From: G963556115 sp963675945
GTDB lineage: Bacteria > Planctomycetota > SZUA-567
Assembly: GCA_963675945.1 (NCBI GenBank)
Contig: OY780932.1
Coordinates: 3,534,001 to 3,598,000 of the forward strand
Length of the DNA: 64,000 bases
Reading direction: 5' to 3'
The stretch's first letter is position 1. Each line of letters begins with the position of its first letter. This document shows, one piece after another, positions 37,290-46,248 of this stretch. Under the pieces are notes generated by a model. That model saw only the letters and a list, made by a program, of their open reading frames with translations, searched no databases and was not told the origin of the DNA. Position numbers and translations under genes: made by a program.

Positions 37290-37875
37290 CTTGTACCTTT
37301 CAACCTATAGAAATCAGTAGAATATAATTAATATAATTCTATTAATCCAAAGCGATAAATCCACAGTATTATCAAATTATAATTACTTACTTTAGAACCT
37401 GTCCTAGCCGAACGATACATATATGAAAAGAAAAATTAGCCTAACCTCACAAAGAATAACAACAACACTCCTGATAAATCATATAATTACAGAAAGCACA
37501 ATCATACGCTGCATTACCTACTAAAGTAAATGATTTGACAAACACTTTTGCCAAGTATTTACCTCGGTCTACACACTGTACTAAAGGGACAAAAGATTTG
37601 TCTTAATGAAAAGAAGTCAGAAAACTACATATATAGTTTTCTGACTTACAAAGAATCCAATGTCTAGTCAAATTTTACCCTAGAATAATCACTAATATAC
37701 TTATCTGAAATAGAGCCAGCGACACCGGCAACTATAGCTTACTCACCCCACATTATTCACCACCGCCTGCCCATACGGGCAAAGGTCTGAAACTAGCAAA
37801 TTTATAGACAATATATCACTTCCGCACATACCTTAGCATACTCACCAACAGCAGCGGAATAAATAACCCAAGAAC
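37290..37875. other. AT-rich intergenic region with one hairpin
   Basis: No gene is seen between the GT2-GtrA start and the rsmA stop. It contains a 14-bp perfect hairpin at 37614-37647. TTGACA at 37535-37540 has no well-spaced -10 element. The end beyond the hairpin shows no coding pattern. Confidence 0.45.
37614..37647. repeat. 14-bp perfect hairpin with GAAAACTA core
   Basis: The arm AAGTCAGAAAACTA at 37614-37627 pairs exactly with 37634-37647 around a CATATA loop. It is similar in its GAAAA/TTTTC core to the other short hairpins of the window. Confidence 0.6.
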
Positions 37876-38781
37876 CTAACCCTCGCTGCGCCGAGCAGAT
37901 ACTTTCAGGTGCTCGGCACACTTCAGAAAGTCCTCAGGCGTCATATTCTGCCCGCGTATCTCCGGGTCGACTCCAACCTCTTCAAGAAATGGCAGCACCT
38001 CTTTCTTCTCTATCAGCCCTTTCAGCGCATTCCTGATACTCTTGCGCCGCGAATTAAAGACAGCAATACATACCTGCCTAAGCTCCAACCAAGGGATAGC
38101 CATCCGCTCCGCCAACGGTTTGAAGTCCACCCTGATCACTCCTGAATCGACCTTAGGACGGGGCCAAAAGACCTGTGGCGGCACCTTCCGTTCTATCTTG
38201 GCCTTTGTCGCCCCGATTGCGGTCTTGATCGAAAGAGACCCGTAATTCTTACTCCCGGGCTTGGCCACCATTCTCTCGGTAACTTCAAGCTGGAGCAGAT
38301 ACACCCCGCTATGCCAGGGCAGATCAGACTCAAAGATATTTGCAGCAAAGGGAGTCCCCGCAGAATACGGCAGATTGGAGATACATTTTAATACCCCGCC
38401 CCGCGCCTCATGCATCTCATGGAGTCTGGCAATAACTTCAGGATTAATCGTAGACTTACCGGCCAGAATATCAGCTTCAATCAAGAAAAAATTTGGGAAC
38501 TCCTTCATCTCTGCCTGTACCAACCCTGCCATCCCGTGATCAAGTTCTACCGCAATAAGTGTAGCCCCGGTCTTGGCCAATTCCTTGGAGAGAAAACCGG
38601 TACCCGGCCCTACCTCCAGAATAATATCCTCGCTACCTACCTGCCCGGTGCGCGCAATAAAATTCACCTGATTCTTATCCAGCAGAAAGTTCTGCCCCCA
38701 TCTTACCCTCGGACTCATCCCATGGCGCTCAAAGAGTGCCATCAGCTTCTCTTTCCGGCGCAAGTGCCTAGCATCTGCCAT
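37876..38781 (-). CDS. rsmA: 16S rRNA dimethyladenosine transferase RsmA (KsgA)
   Basis: Dimethylates two adjacent adenosines (A1518 and A1519) in 16S rRNA late in 30S assembly. The start WGQNFLLDKN, motif I LEVGPGTGFLSKEL, ELDHGMAG, the SNLPYSAGTPF catalytic block (NLPY) and VFWPRPKVDSGVI are all present. The 301-residue length is normal. It begins 3 bp after the stop of the upstream lipoprotein gene, so the two overlap in transcription. Confidence 0.95.
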   Translation of the reverse strand: MADARHLRRKEKLMALFERHGMSPRVRWGQNFLLDKNQVNFIARTGQVGSEDIILEVGPGTGFLSKELAKTGATLIAVELDHGMAGLVQAEMKEFPNFFLIEADILAGKSTINPEVIARLHEMHEARGGVLKCISNLPYSAGTPFAANIFESDLPWHSGVYLLQLEVTERMVAKPGSKNYGSLSIKTAIGATKAKIERKVPPQVFWPRPKVDSGVIRVDFKPLAERMAIPWLELRQVCIAVFNSRRKSIRNALKGLIEKKEVLPFLEEVGVDPEIRGQNMTPEDFLKCAEHLKVSARRSEG

Positions 38782-38784
38782 TAT

Positions 38785-39306
38785 TTAACCGTTCTCCTCG
38801 ATACGATCCACCGTCAGGACATATACAACCTGACCACTATCATTGACAATAGGAGTAAACAGGGTACTGACTCTTATCCGGTTACCAGACCCATCCTCCC
38901 GTACATAACTCTGACTCCAGAACTGCTCACCCTGCATTACTCTCTGCTGTATAGAACGGAACACCCCTGCGTCTACCGAACCATAGTCAAATCCATCAAT
39001 AGTAACAAAGGTCGTACCATCCTTGTAGATATAATAAAAGCTCTTCAAATTATTCAGACCTCCTACTACCGCCAGCCCAGAAGCATAAACACCGGGATGA
39101 GCATACATAAACTCTTCAAGCATGGCGTAGATCTCATCCCGGGAATACTTCTCATACGGATCAATAGAAGTAGCAAAACCATTTACTGAGGCATCAAATA
39201 CCGAAGCTGAAGTGCCGCTACTGGACGGCGGCTGCACCTCACACCCAAGACACAGCAGTACGATAGACAAGATTATACCCAGTGTTATCCCCTTGCAGCT
39301 ATTCAT
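38785..39306 (-). CDS. Lipoprotein with Cache-like domain candidate
   Basis: A 173-residue exported lipoprotein. The signal is basic (MNSCKG) followed by a hydrophobic core and the lipobox LCLGC, placing the lipidated cysteine at residue 22. The mature part (60-170) shows alternating strands such as FYYIYKDGTTFVTIDG and RIRVSTLFTPIVNDSGQVVYVLTVD, resembling a single-Cache or PAS-like extracellular sensor fold; this is a guess from pattern only. The ATG at 39306 has AAGGAGAAA upstream; a longer frame from 39345 is rejected. It sits between rsmA and a second lipoprotein gene. Confidence 0.7.
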   Translation of the reverse strand: MNSCKGITLGIILSIVLLCLGCEVQPPSSSGTSASVFDASVNGFATSIDPYEKYSRDEIYAMLEEFMYAHPGVYASGLAVVGGLNNLKSFYYIYKDGTTFVTIDGFDYGSVDAGVFRSIQQRVMQGEQFWSQSYVREDGSGNRIRVSTLFTPIVNDSGQVVYVLTVDRIEENG

Positions 39307-39360
39307 GTATTTCTCCTTATAATGCACTTTTTCCTGACTGAGCACCTGGCCTGTTCCGGC

Positions 39361-39915
39361 TTAAGGCGTCAGAAACAACTGCGTAATAAATACCTCATTG
39401 GTCTCAGGATCCCGGTACGCTCCAACCCCGGTATAGACAAATTCTGTAAGGAGCAAATTCTCCAAATGTCCCGCAGAGCGCTGCCAACCCCAGAGTGCCG
39501 ACTGCACCGGTTCAGCCCCGGCGGTACTGCTGGCAAGATTCTCCCCGGCCTTACTCCAGTCGACAATACCCGCCGCCTCCAGCCTATCCTCCATCTTACC
39601 GCCTGTAGAGTCTGTATGCGATATCTGCCCATGTCTACCCATCTCCTGAGCGTAGTTTCGCGCTACCCGGTCAAGATCTGAATCCCGCGTGAGGGGAGTC
39701 CTGCCTTTATTGACCCGTATCCGGTTTATCCCATTGTAAATGCCGCTCTCAATCTCTATCAAAGGCTTGGCCGCCGTATTACTTGTTAAATTCTGAGCTC
39801 CTGCAACTGCCCCGCGTCCAACCTCAGCCTGCGGTTTATAACCTCCATAATTCTGCGTACACCCCACTAACCCTAAGACTGCACACAGCCCAAAAACACC
39901 CGACCACCTCGGCAT
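39361..39915 (-). CDS. CAP/SCP-domain lipoprotein
   Basis: A 184-residue exported protein with lipobox LVGC (Cys19). The domain from about 55 to 184 is the CAP fold (CAP/SCP, as in allergen V5 and bacterial YkwD): RVARNYAQEMGRHGQISHTD, then KAGENLASS, WQRSAGHLENLL and GVGAYRDPETNEVFITQLF. The conserved His of ISHTD and the Glu of GENLA match the family's metal or cavity residues. Function in bacteria is not settled; roles in surface stress or spore coats are reported for relatives. GGGAG lies before the ATG. It is the first gene of a probable unit with the next lipoprotein and rsmA. Confidence 0.88.
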   Translation of the reverse strand: MPRWSGVFGLCAVLGLVGCTQNYGGYKPQAEVGRGAVAGAQNLTSNTAAKPLIEIESGIYNGINRIRVNKGRTPLTRDSDLDRVARNYAQEMGRHGQISHTDSTGGKMEDRLEAAGIVDWSKAGENLASSTAGAEPVQSALWGWQRSAGHLENLLLTEFVYTGVGAYRDPETNEVFITQLFLTP

Positions 39916-40107
39916 ATATCATCTCCCGGAAAGGTTACCAATTACCCGGATTCGCTATAAATCCATCCTCAATAATATGTCATACCTTTCCTTTAATCAT
40001 CTTCTAAACTTTTTATTATATACATTCTCCCGTATTTACAAATATAAAACTACGTTCAACCAATATTTATCTTGATTTGCCGGATAAAATACGAATATTA
40101 TATATCT

Positions 40108-40998
40108 ATGAATAAGAAAGAGCACCAGGAACAATTTTCCCAGCATACAGATGAAGCACTTGCCGCATTATGCAAGGAGGGTATCGAGGCTGCTGAGCGC
40201 GAGCTACTCGGCCGATATATGCAGGCAATTTACTGGTTGCCTCAGCGGATATTCGGTGCGGAAGAAGAGGATCTATCCGGCTTTTTAATCTATGCTGTAG
40301 AGAAGATACGTGAACGGGATACCCTGGCCAAATACGACCAGACCAAAGGAGCGAGATTCTCTACCTGGATCGGTACCGTTATCCGTAACCTCTATCTCGA
40401 CTATATGCGTAGCCAACCGAGCGAACCCTACAACATTGAGTTCGAAGAGAGTGCCTTCCCCACCCAATCCAACCGCCGAGACTCCGAGCGCAAGAGTCTG
40501 CTCGAACTAATGCAGCTCAAATGCAGAGTCATCTTCAAGCTCCTGCTCTGCGACACCTTCTTTCTAGATAGTGAAGAGATCAAATGGATTGCTCAAGAGA
40601 GTGAACAGAGTATCATCCAGACCAGTGAGAATATTGCCCGGCTGGAAGAGAATCTGCGCCAGGGTGAAGACAAGCTAAAAGCTCGTTACGACAAACTCTC
40701 CAGAGCCTATTACTGGAAGACTACCTACGAAAAAAGGCTGCACGCGCTCGAGAAGAATCTTGAGAATGCTACCGAAAAAGAGCTACTGGACATGAAGGAA
40801 CTGGAGCGGAAACTCATAAAGCGCCAACGCGAATATGAAAATATCCTGGATGAACTCTCAGGAATGGGTGGAATTATCACCGCCCCATATCGGGAACTCG
40901 CCAAACTCCTGAATATCAGCGAAGGAACCCTGGCCAGCAATATCAGCCGCTGTCGGGCTGCGGCTGCAGATCTCCTGCGTTCATTACGCAAGAAGTAG
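40108..40998 (+). CDS. Sigma-70 family (ECF-like) sigma factor with coiled-coil insertion
   Basis: A 296-residue RNA polymerase sigma factor. Region 2 occupies about 25-103, with KYDQTKGARFSTWIGTVIRNLYLDYMR being the core-binding and -10-recognition part. A polar linker follows, then about 90 residues (163-252) of charged heptad-like coiled coil. A region-4-type helix-turn-helix closes the protein (PYRELAKLLNISEGTLASNISRCRAAAADLL). Coiled coil between the region 2 and region 4 parts is unlike plain ECF factors. The ATG at 40108 lacks a clear ribosome site; TTG at 40072 is a weaker choice. The gene lies 32 bp before a zinc-finger partner. Confidence 0.85.
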   Translation: MNKKEHQEQFSQHTDEALAALCKEGIEAAERELLGRYMQAIYWLPQRIFGAEEEDLSGFLIYAVEKIRERDTLAKYDQTKGARFSTWIGTVIRNLYLDYMRSQPSEPYNIEFEESAFPTQSNRRDSERKSLLELMQLKCRVIFKLLLCDTFFLDSEEIKWIAQESEQSIIQTSENIARLEENLRQGEDKLKARYDKLSRAYYWKTTYEKRLHALEKNLENATEKELLDMKELERKLIKRQREYENILDELSGMGGIITAPYRELAKLLNISEGTLASNISRCRAAAADLLRSLRKK

Positions 40999-41030
40999 AT
41001 TAATTACCCTGACTTTTGAGAGACCATAAG

Positions 41031-41816
41031 ATGAATCCACCCAAATTGACAATTGAAGAACTTTCACGTTTTATTGATAATGAATTGAGTAAGAGTGAGC
41101 TTGAGGAGATAAGCAGGAAGCTTACCGAATGCCCGACTTCCGAGCAGCTGCTCAATCGCCTGCGCGAACTTACCCAGCAGGTATCATCCAGTATTCTCAA
41201 TGCTGCACCCGTAGAGTCGAACGCCAACACCGAAGAATGCCTGAGCGAAGATGATATTATACGCCTAGTAGAGCATCAAGCCTCACCCGCAGAGCTATAC
41301 CAGGCCGAGCAACACATAGCAAACTGCAGACACTGCCTGCTCCTGGTCTTGCAGAATATACGGACTGCTGTAAGCATGAACTCAAATAACTGGAATGAAC
41401 TTCCAGAAGAGATCCGCGCCGACTCACGAATCTCGGTAGTCAGCCGGATCAAACGTCCCCAGCACTGTTGCGAACATACTTCAGAGCAGATAGGAGAGAT
41501 CAGGTTCAATCTCAATTCGAATAAGCCCCAGATCTTCCAAGAATTCAGTAAAGGCATACATACTGCCCAACTCATAATCAAACGGATCAGCGCTGAAATC
41601 GCCTCACTGGAGATAACCTTCCTGCAGGAGAACAGACCCAAGACTCAGATCGAGATGACCCTGACCATCACCCCCGGTGACAAACAGGTATTCCGCGGTC
41701 TCACCGGGCAGAACGGCAAGACCCTTATCCGCCGAGTTCAACCCAATAACTATCTCCTCCGCTTCAAAGAACTGGATGCGATCATCTCTGTGATAATCAG
41801 TGATGGTAGCGAGTAA
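41031..41816 (+). CDS. Putative zinc-finger anti-sigma-type protein with C-terminal carboxypeptidase-regulatory-like domain
   Basis: A 261-residue protein immediately downstream of the sigma factor gene. His95-x3-Cys99-x2-Cys102 forms the H-x3-C-x2-C pattern of the zinc-binding anti-sigma (ZAS) domain. An amphipathic N-terminal helix (IEELSRFIDNELS) resembles that of anti-sigma proteins. The last 90 residues look like a carboxypeptidase-regulatory-like beta-sandwich (ITFLQENR, GLTGQNGKTLI, NNYLLRFK). No membrane helix is visible, so it would be cytoplasmic. The likely job is to hold the adjacent sigma factor; this is inference from the pair. A TTG five codons earlier is possible. Confidence 0.7.
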   Translation: MNPPKLTIEELSRFIDNELSKSELEEISRKLTECPTSEQLLNRLRELTQQVSSSILNAAPVESNANTEECLSEDDIIRLVEHQASPAELYQAEQHIANCRHCLLLVLQNIRTAVSMNSNNWNELPEEIRADSRISVVSRIKRPQHCCEHTSEQIGEIRFNLNSNKPQIFQEFSKGIHTAQLIIKRISAEIASLEITFLQENRPKTQIEMTLTITPGDKQVFRGLTGQNGKTLIRRVQPNNYLLRFKELDAIISVIISDGSE

Positions 41817-41825
41817 AATTCGGTA

Positions 41826-43232
41826 CTACCGCGTTGGAGGCATTCCCAAACGGCAGACAGCTTCCGGGGTAATAAGCGCCTGAAACTCTTCACGGCTGAG
41901 CGTCCCCTCACTGGTAACTATCTCTTCGATACTCTTACCCTCCTGTACAGCTTGAGCCGCTATTCGCGCACACTCAGTATAGCTGAGTCGCGGCAGCAGT
42001 GCAGTAACCAACGCCGTACTCGCACTTGTATTCTCCGCGCAGCGCTGACGGCAGGCGCTGATACCTTCAACACAGCGCTTGCGCAATACCGCTACCGATT
42101 TAGTAAGAATACCGATGCTGCCCAATAGCTTATCAGCAATAAGCGGCAGAAACGCGTTGAGTTCCAGCGAACCGGCGGCAACCGCCTGCGCGATTACCTG
42201 ATCACTGCCCATAACTTCCATCGCGCCCTGAGTCACAGCCTCGGGGATCACCGGATTTACTTTGAGCGGCATGATTGAAGATCCCGCCTGCACTGCCGGA
42301 AGGGTTATCTCACCAATACCTGCCTGCGGACCGGAGGAGAGCAGACGCAGATCAGACGCAACCTTGATGATATTGGCAGCACAAGCCTTGAGAATACCCG
42401 ATACCTCAACAAAGACATCGGTATTCTGCGTCGCTTCCACCATATTCTCAGCTCTAGCCAGCCCCAGGCCGGTCAACTCCCGCAAGACATCACTTACTCT
42501 AAAGATATACTGCCGCGGCGCCGCCAAACCACTACCTATTGCTGTCCCTCCAAGATTGATCACCCGCAACCGCTCTACACATTTATACACCCTCCACCGA
42601 TCCCGGTTGAAACACTCTGCATAACTTGAAAATTCCCGCCCCAGCGTGGTCAGCACTGCGTCCTGATACTGAGTTCTTCCCACCTTGACAATCCCGGCAA
42701 ACTCCTTCTCCTTCTGCTGCATTGCCTCCTGTAGTCGTACCAGCTCCTCTTCCAGCTCGAGTACCTGCCTTATCGCCGCCACCTTCAAAGCAGTAGGAAA
42801 GGTATCATTGGTCGACTGATGCAGATTGACGTCATCCAACGGCGAGATATAGGCATAATCACCTAAATCTCTACCCAGCAACTGCAAGGCTCTGTTGGCA
42901 ATCACTTCATTGACATTCATATTCAGACTGGTACCGGCTCCGCCCTGCAAGGCATCGACAATAATACTCCCCGACAACGCCCCTTCAGACAGCTCCAAAG
43001 CCGCCCGCTCCAGAGCCTCGACCTTCTGTTTATCTGTCCAGATTTTTAAATCACGATTCACTCTGATACAAGCTAGTTTTACCGCTCCATACGCCCGTAT
43101 CAATTGCTCATGCACCCCTCTGCCCGCAAGATTAAAATTCTCCACCGCTCTATACGTATGCACGCCATACAACACTTCTACCGGGATCTGCACCTCTCCC
43201 AATTGGTCTTTCTCTACTCTAAATGCTGTCAT
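41826..43232 (-). CDS. aspA: Aspartate ammonia-lyase
   Basis: Reversibly removes ammonia from L-aspartate to give fumarate. It is a member of the fumarase/aspartase superfamily. QGGAGTSLNMNVNEVIANRA, LHQSTNDTFPTALKVAA and GSSIMPLKVNPV (the superfamily signature loop) are in order, with the catalytic Ser in the last. Aspartase fits better than fumarase: the superfamily loop is identical, but VGRTQYQDAVLTTLGREFSSYA is aspartase-like. The ATG at 43232 is used with AAAGGAT upstream (468 residues). Monocistronic by spacing. Confidence 0.9.
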   Translation of the reverse strand: MTAFRVEKDQLGEVQIPVEVLYGVHTYRAVENFNLAGRGVHEQLIRAYGAVKLACIRVNRDLKIWTDKQKVEALERAALELSEGALSGSIIVDALQGGAGTSLNMNVNEVIANRALQLLGRDLGDYAYISPLDDVNLHQSTNDTFPTALKVAAIRQVLELEEELVRLQEAMQQKEKEFAGIVKVGRTQYQDAVLTTLGREFSSYAECFNRDRWRVYKCVERLRVINLGGTAIGSGLAAPRQYIFRVSDVLRELTGLGLARAENMVEATQNTDVFVEVSGILKACAANIIKVASDLRLLSSGPQAGIGEITLPAVQAGSSIMPLKVNPVIPEAVTQGAMEVMGSDQVIAQAVAAGSLELNAFLPLIADKLLGSIGILTKSVAVLRKRCVEGISACRQRCAENTSASTALVTALLPRLSYTECARIAAQAVQEGKSIEEIVTSEGTLSREEFQALITPEAVCRLGMPPTR

Positions 43233-43323
43233 TGTCAAATCCTTTTCGCCTAAACCCTTCCTCTGCCCTGTATTATTACTATAATAAGATTCCAGTCAAA
43301 CACGAAAGGATAAAAGGCTGAAG

Positions 43324-44250
43324 ATGCTCCCCTTTGCTGATTATTATTACCACCGCTTCGGCAGCTACCTGAAGCACAAATTTGGGACAAAGGTACATAA
43401 AATCTCGATAGATGCTGGCTTTGACTGCCCCAACCGGACTCCAGGAAAGAATGAGACCGGCTGCGCCTGGTGTGAAAACTCCTCCTTCAACCCCAATCCC
43501 CGTTCCAAAGAACGCAGCGTCAGCGAACAAGCCGAACTCGGGGTCAAAATACTCCGAAAACGTCTGGGCGTCGGTTTATTTATCGCCTACTTTCAAGCCT
43601 ATACCAATACCTATGCGCCAACCGAGACCTTATACCAACTATATTCACAGGCTCTCAGTACCGAGGGTATCGTCGGTCTGGCTATCGGCACCAGACCCGA
43701 CTGTATCGACACTAAAAAACTCGACATGCTTGCAGAGCTGGCACGCAAACACTATGTTCTACTCGAATACGGTCTGCAGACAGCCAGTAATCAAACCCTG
43801 ACCCGAATGAACCGCGGACATACGGTTGAGGATTATATCCAGGCTATGGAACTCAGCCGGGGGCGCGGGATCGAACTCTGCACCCACATCATCACCCACC
43901 TGCCGGGGGAAGGCCGCGCCGCAGCTTTTGAGAGTCTGCATACCGCGCTGAACTCCGGTACCGACGGGCTAAAGCTCCACAATCTACATATTGTAAAGGA
44001 TAGCCGCCTTGGCAGCAGCTACCAGCAAGAACCATTCTACCTCCCGAGTAAGGATGAACACGTAAACCTGGTCTGTGATTTGCTCGAAGTTACCCCGCCG
44101 GAGATTATTATTCACCGCCTCTGGGGAGCGGCGACAACCCGCCAGCGACACATAGCCCCAGATTGGTGTCTGGATCATAACGGGGTCAGATACGCCATTG
44201 AGCAGGAATTCGCCAGACGCGGCTCTTTTCAGGGAAGCCGCTTAGCCTAA
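43324..44250 (+). CDS. YhcC-type radical SAM protein (TIGR01212)
   Basis: A 308-residue radical SAM protein of the YhcC family. Cys35, Cys47 and Cys50 (DCPNRTP, then CAWC) form the elongated C-x11-C-x2-C ligand set that distinguishes this family. AIGTRPDCIDTKKL, LEYGLQTASNQTLTRMNRGH and THIITHLPGEGR match well. The family's substrate is not established, although its relatives include tRNA-modifying elongator-like enzymes. It is divergent from aspA and ends about 30 bp before the sdaA-derived ORF on the other strand. Confidence 0.9.
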   Translation: MLPFADYYYHRFGSYLKHKFGTKVHKISIDAGFDCPNRTPGKNETGCAWCENSSFNPNPRSKERSVSEQAELGVKILRKRLGVGLFIAYFQAYTNTYAPTETLYQLYSQALSTEGIVGLAIGTRPDCIDTKKLDMLAELARKHYVLLEYGLQTASNQTLTRMNRGHTVEDYIQAMELSRGRGIELCTHIITHLPGEGRAAAFESLHTALNSGTDGLKLHNLHIVKDSRLGSSYQQEPFYLPSKDEHVNLVCDLLEVTPPEIIIHRLWGAATTRQRHIAPDWCLDHNGVRYAIEQEFARRGSFQGSRLA

Positions 44251-44282
44251 GCTACAGCAAAATCCAGACCCCGACAAATAGA

Positions 44283-44639
44283 CTAACTATCTTGATGCTC
44301 AGAGTCAAATACCTCGGCCAAGCCTCCCAGCGCCGTCTCCCGATACAGCGATGACATATCCTGCCCCGTCTTCATCATCGTCAATACCACCTCATCATAA
44401 CTCACCCGGTGCCTCCCATCCGAGAGTAAAGCATACTCTGCCGAAGCCACCGCCCGTACCGCTGCAAAGGCATTGCGCTCAATACACGGGATCTGCACGA
44501 GCCCGTATATCGGGTCACAGGTCAGACCAACCTCTCCCTGGCAGCCGACCTCAGCCCCAGAGATAGAAGCGTTCTGCTTGGCGATATTTCCGACAATCCC
44601 TGCCGTTGCCCACATAGTCTTTCCACTTGCATTTGTCAT
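44283..44639 (-). pseudogene. Shortened L-serine dehydratase (SdaA) derivative, 118 codons
   Basis: Clearly derived from the C-terminal half of iron-sulfur L-serine ammonia-lyase. NASISGAEVGCQGEVG and IPCIERNAFAAVRAV are family blocks. The first ~330 residues of the enzyme are absent. Relative to SdaA about 34 residues between GCQGEVG and LTCDPI are also missing, in frame. All three expected [4Fe-4S] cysteines remain (Cys33, Cys41, Cys52). AGGAAGG lies eight bases before the ATG and the frame is intact, so it may still be translated. It is either a decaying remnant or a small iron-sulfur protein reused for another purpose. Serine deamination is unlikely. Confidence 0.75.
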
Positions 44640-45085
44640 CTGAAATACCTTCCTACACTTACCTCACACTCACCAATAACTTCTATCAAAGAATAAAAGA
44701 AGACTATACCAACTAAAAAATACCCTGTCAGCATATTTACTTCTTTTCCCGACAAATACTGACAAAAATAGCATATACCCCTAACTTACTATTGAAAAAC
44801 CATAAAACCTACCTTACGATAACTAGTTACGAAGTAAATAAATATAAACCAAAAACACTTATCAATAAACTTGAACACTCTATATTAAGTCTGAAATAAT
44901 ATTAATTATATACAAAGCACAACTTGTATTATAAGCAAGAATATATAAACTATAAGCATAATTGAATTGAGTACCAGCATTATCATAACACCAATAAGGT
45001 AAAAAAAACTTATCATCAGCTTGCACCTTATCATCAGCTACTCCTTGATACCTGTAAGCCATACACTGCGAAAGGATAGACAAAC
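44640..45085. other. AT-rich intergenic region, no gene seen
   Basis: Divergent spacer between the sdaA-derived ORF and glycerate kinase. Over most of its length it is A/T rich without a convincing coding frame; a 67-codon minus-strand frame at 44880-45083 has low-complexity, Tyr/Ile/Asn-rich content and is not credited. No remainder of sdaA was recognised here. Confidence 0.5.
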
Positions 45086-46219
45086 ATGAGAATAGTTATC
45101 GCACCCAATGCCCTCAAATCAAGCCTGAGTGCTACCGAAGCCGCCAAGGTTATCGAAGCTGGGGTAAAGGCTTTCGACCCGAATATCGAGACTACTCTAG
45201 TTCCGGTTGCAGATGGTGGGGATGGCTTGGTAGATGTATTACTTGGAGCGCTGGGAGCTGAGAGGATTGACTGCGAGGTAAGCGACCCGCTTCGCCGCAG
45301 AATTACTGCTAGTTACGCCTATGTTACTACGACCGGAACCGCAGCCATTGAGATGGCTCTACCCAGTGGTCTGGCACTGCTCAGCGACACCGAAAAAGAC
45401 CCGTTACAGACCACAACCCTCGGCACCGGCGAATTGATCAAAGATGCTATTCTACGTGGAGCCAAAAAGATAATTCTGGGTATCGGCGGGAGTGCGACAA
45501 ATGACGGAGGCATGGGAGTTGCTGCAGCTCTCGGAATAAAGTTCTTTGACACTGCGGGCAACGAGCTTGAACCTATCGGTAAAGAGCTTATCAATATTGC
45601 CCATATCGATATGAGCGGAATACTCCCTGAAGTTCAGCATGTAGCTTTTGAGGTCGCCTGTGATGTCGAGAATCCCCTCTCTGGTATTGATGGCGCGGCT
45701 TATGTCTATGCCAAGCAGAAAGGAGCAAATCCCGAAGAGATAGAATTCCTTGACGCTGGTCTGAAGAATTTTGCCAGAGTTGTAAAGCAGCAGTTTGATC
45801 TGGATATCGATAGTGTGAAGGGTGCCGGAGCTGCAGGTGGCCTCGGAGGAGGTCTGGTTGTCTTTACTCAAGCTAAACTTGCCAAGGGAATAGATCTAGT
45901 ATTCAATGCCGTAAATCTCCGTGAAAAGATAGAAGGGGCAGACCTGGTATTCACCGCCGAAGGACAGATTGATTTTCAGACAAAATTCGGCAAGGCTCCA
46001 GCCGGTGTCGCAAGTATAGCCAAGGAGTACGGCATCCCCTGCATTGCTCTAGCCGGAAGTATCGGTGAGAAGATTGAAGAACTCCGCGACTGCGGAATCA
46101 CCGCCACCTTCTCCATCTGCCCGGGACCGGTAAGCCTGGCACAAGCAATTGAGAATGCCTCTATGTATATGCAGAATGCAACTCTGGAGATAATGCATAC
46201 CTTTTTTGGCAGACCTTAA
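45086..46219 (+). CDS. glxK: Glycerate kinase (GlxK/GarK family)
   Basis: Phosphorylates D-glycerate with ATP to 2- or 3-phosphoglycerate, feeding glycerate from serine, glyoxylate or glucarate pathways into glycolysis. The start IVIAPNALKSSLSATEAA, PVADGGDGLVD and GIGGSATNDGGMGVAAALG are diagnostic, as is GAAGGLGGGLV later. The 377-residue length fits. AAAGGA lies upstream of the ATG. The stop codon falls in the loop of a hairpin at 46204-46231 shared with the convergent gene. Confidence 0.94.
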   Translation: MRIVIAPNALKSSLSATEAAKVIEAGVKAFDPNIETTLVPVADGGDGLVDVLLGALGAERIDCEVSDPLRRRITASYAYVTTTGTAAIEMALPSGLALLSDTEKDPLQTTTLGTGELIKDAILRGAKKIILGIGGSATNDGGMGVAAALGIKFFDTAGNELEPIGKELINIAHIDMSGILPEVQHVAFEVACDVENPLSGIDGAAYVYAKQKGANPEEIEFLDAGLKNFARVVKQQFDLDIDSVKGAGAAGGLGGGLVVFTQAKLAKGIDLVFNAVNLREKIEGADLVFTAEGQIDFQTKFGKAPAGVASIAKEYGIPCIALAGSIGEKIEELRDCGITATFSICPGPVSLAQAIENASMYMQNATLEIMHTFFGRP

Positions 46220-46231
46220 AGTCTGCCAAAA
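46204..46231. terminator. Hairpin across the glycerate kinase stop codon
   Basis: TTTTGGCAGAC and GTCTGCCAAAA form an 11-bp perfect stem around a 6-nt loop that contains the TAA stop (46217-46219). It lies between convergent genes. Neither strand ends in a clear T run, so it may act as a shared 3' stabilising hairpin or a weak bidirectional terminator. Confidence 0.5.
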
Positions 46232-46248
46232 GAAACCGAAACAGACTG

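Noticed and set aside
37535..37561. Promoter with perfect TTGACA
   Set aside because: The nearest -10-like hexamer (TATTTA) is only 15 bp away and poor, and no gene follows on that strand.
44880..45083. 67-codon minus-strand frame upstream of glycerate kinase
   Set aside because: Low-complexity Tyr/Ile/Asn content in AT-rich DNA, no ribosome site and no similarity recognised.
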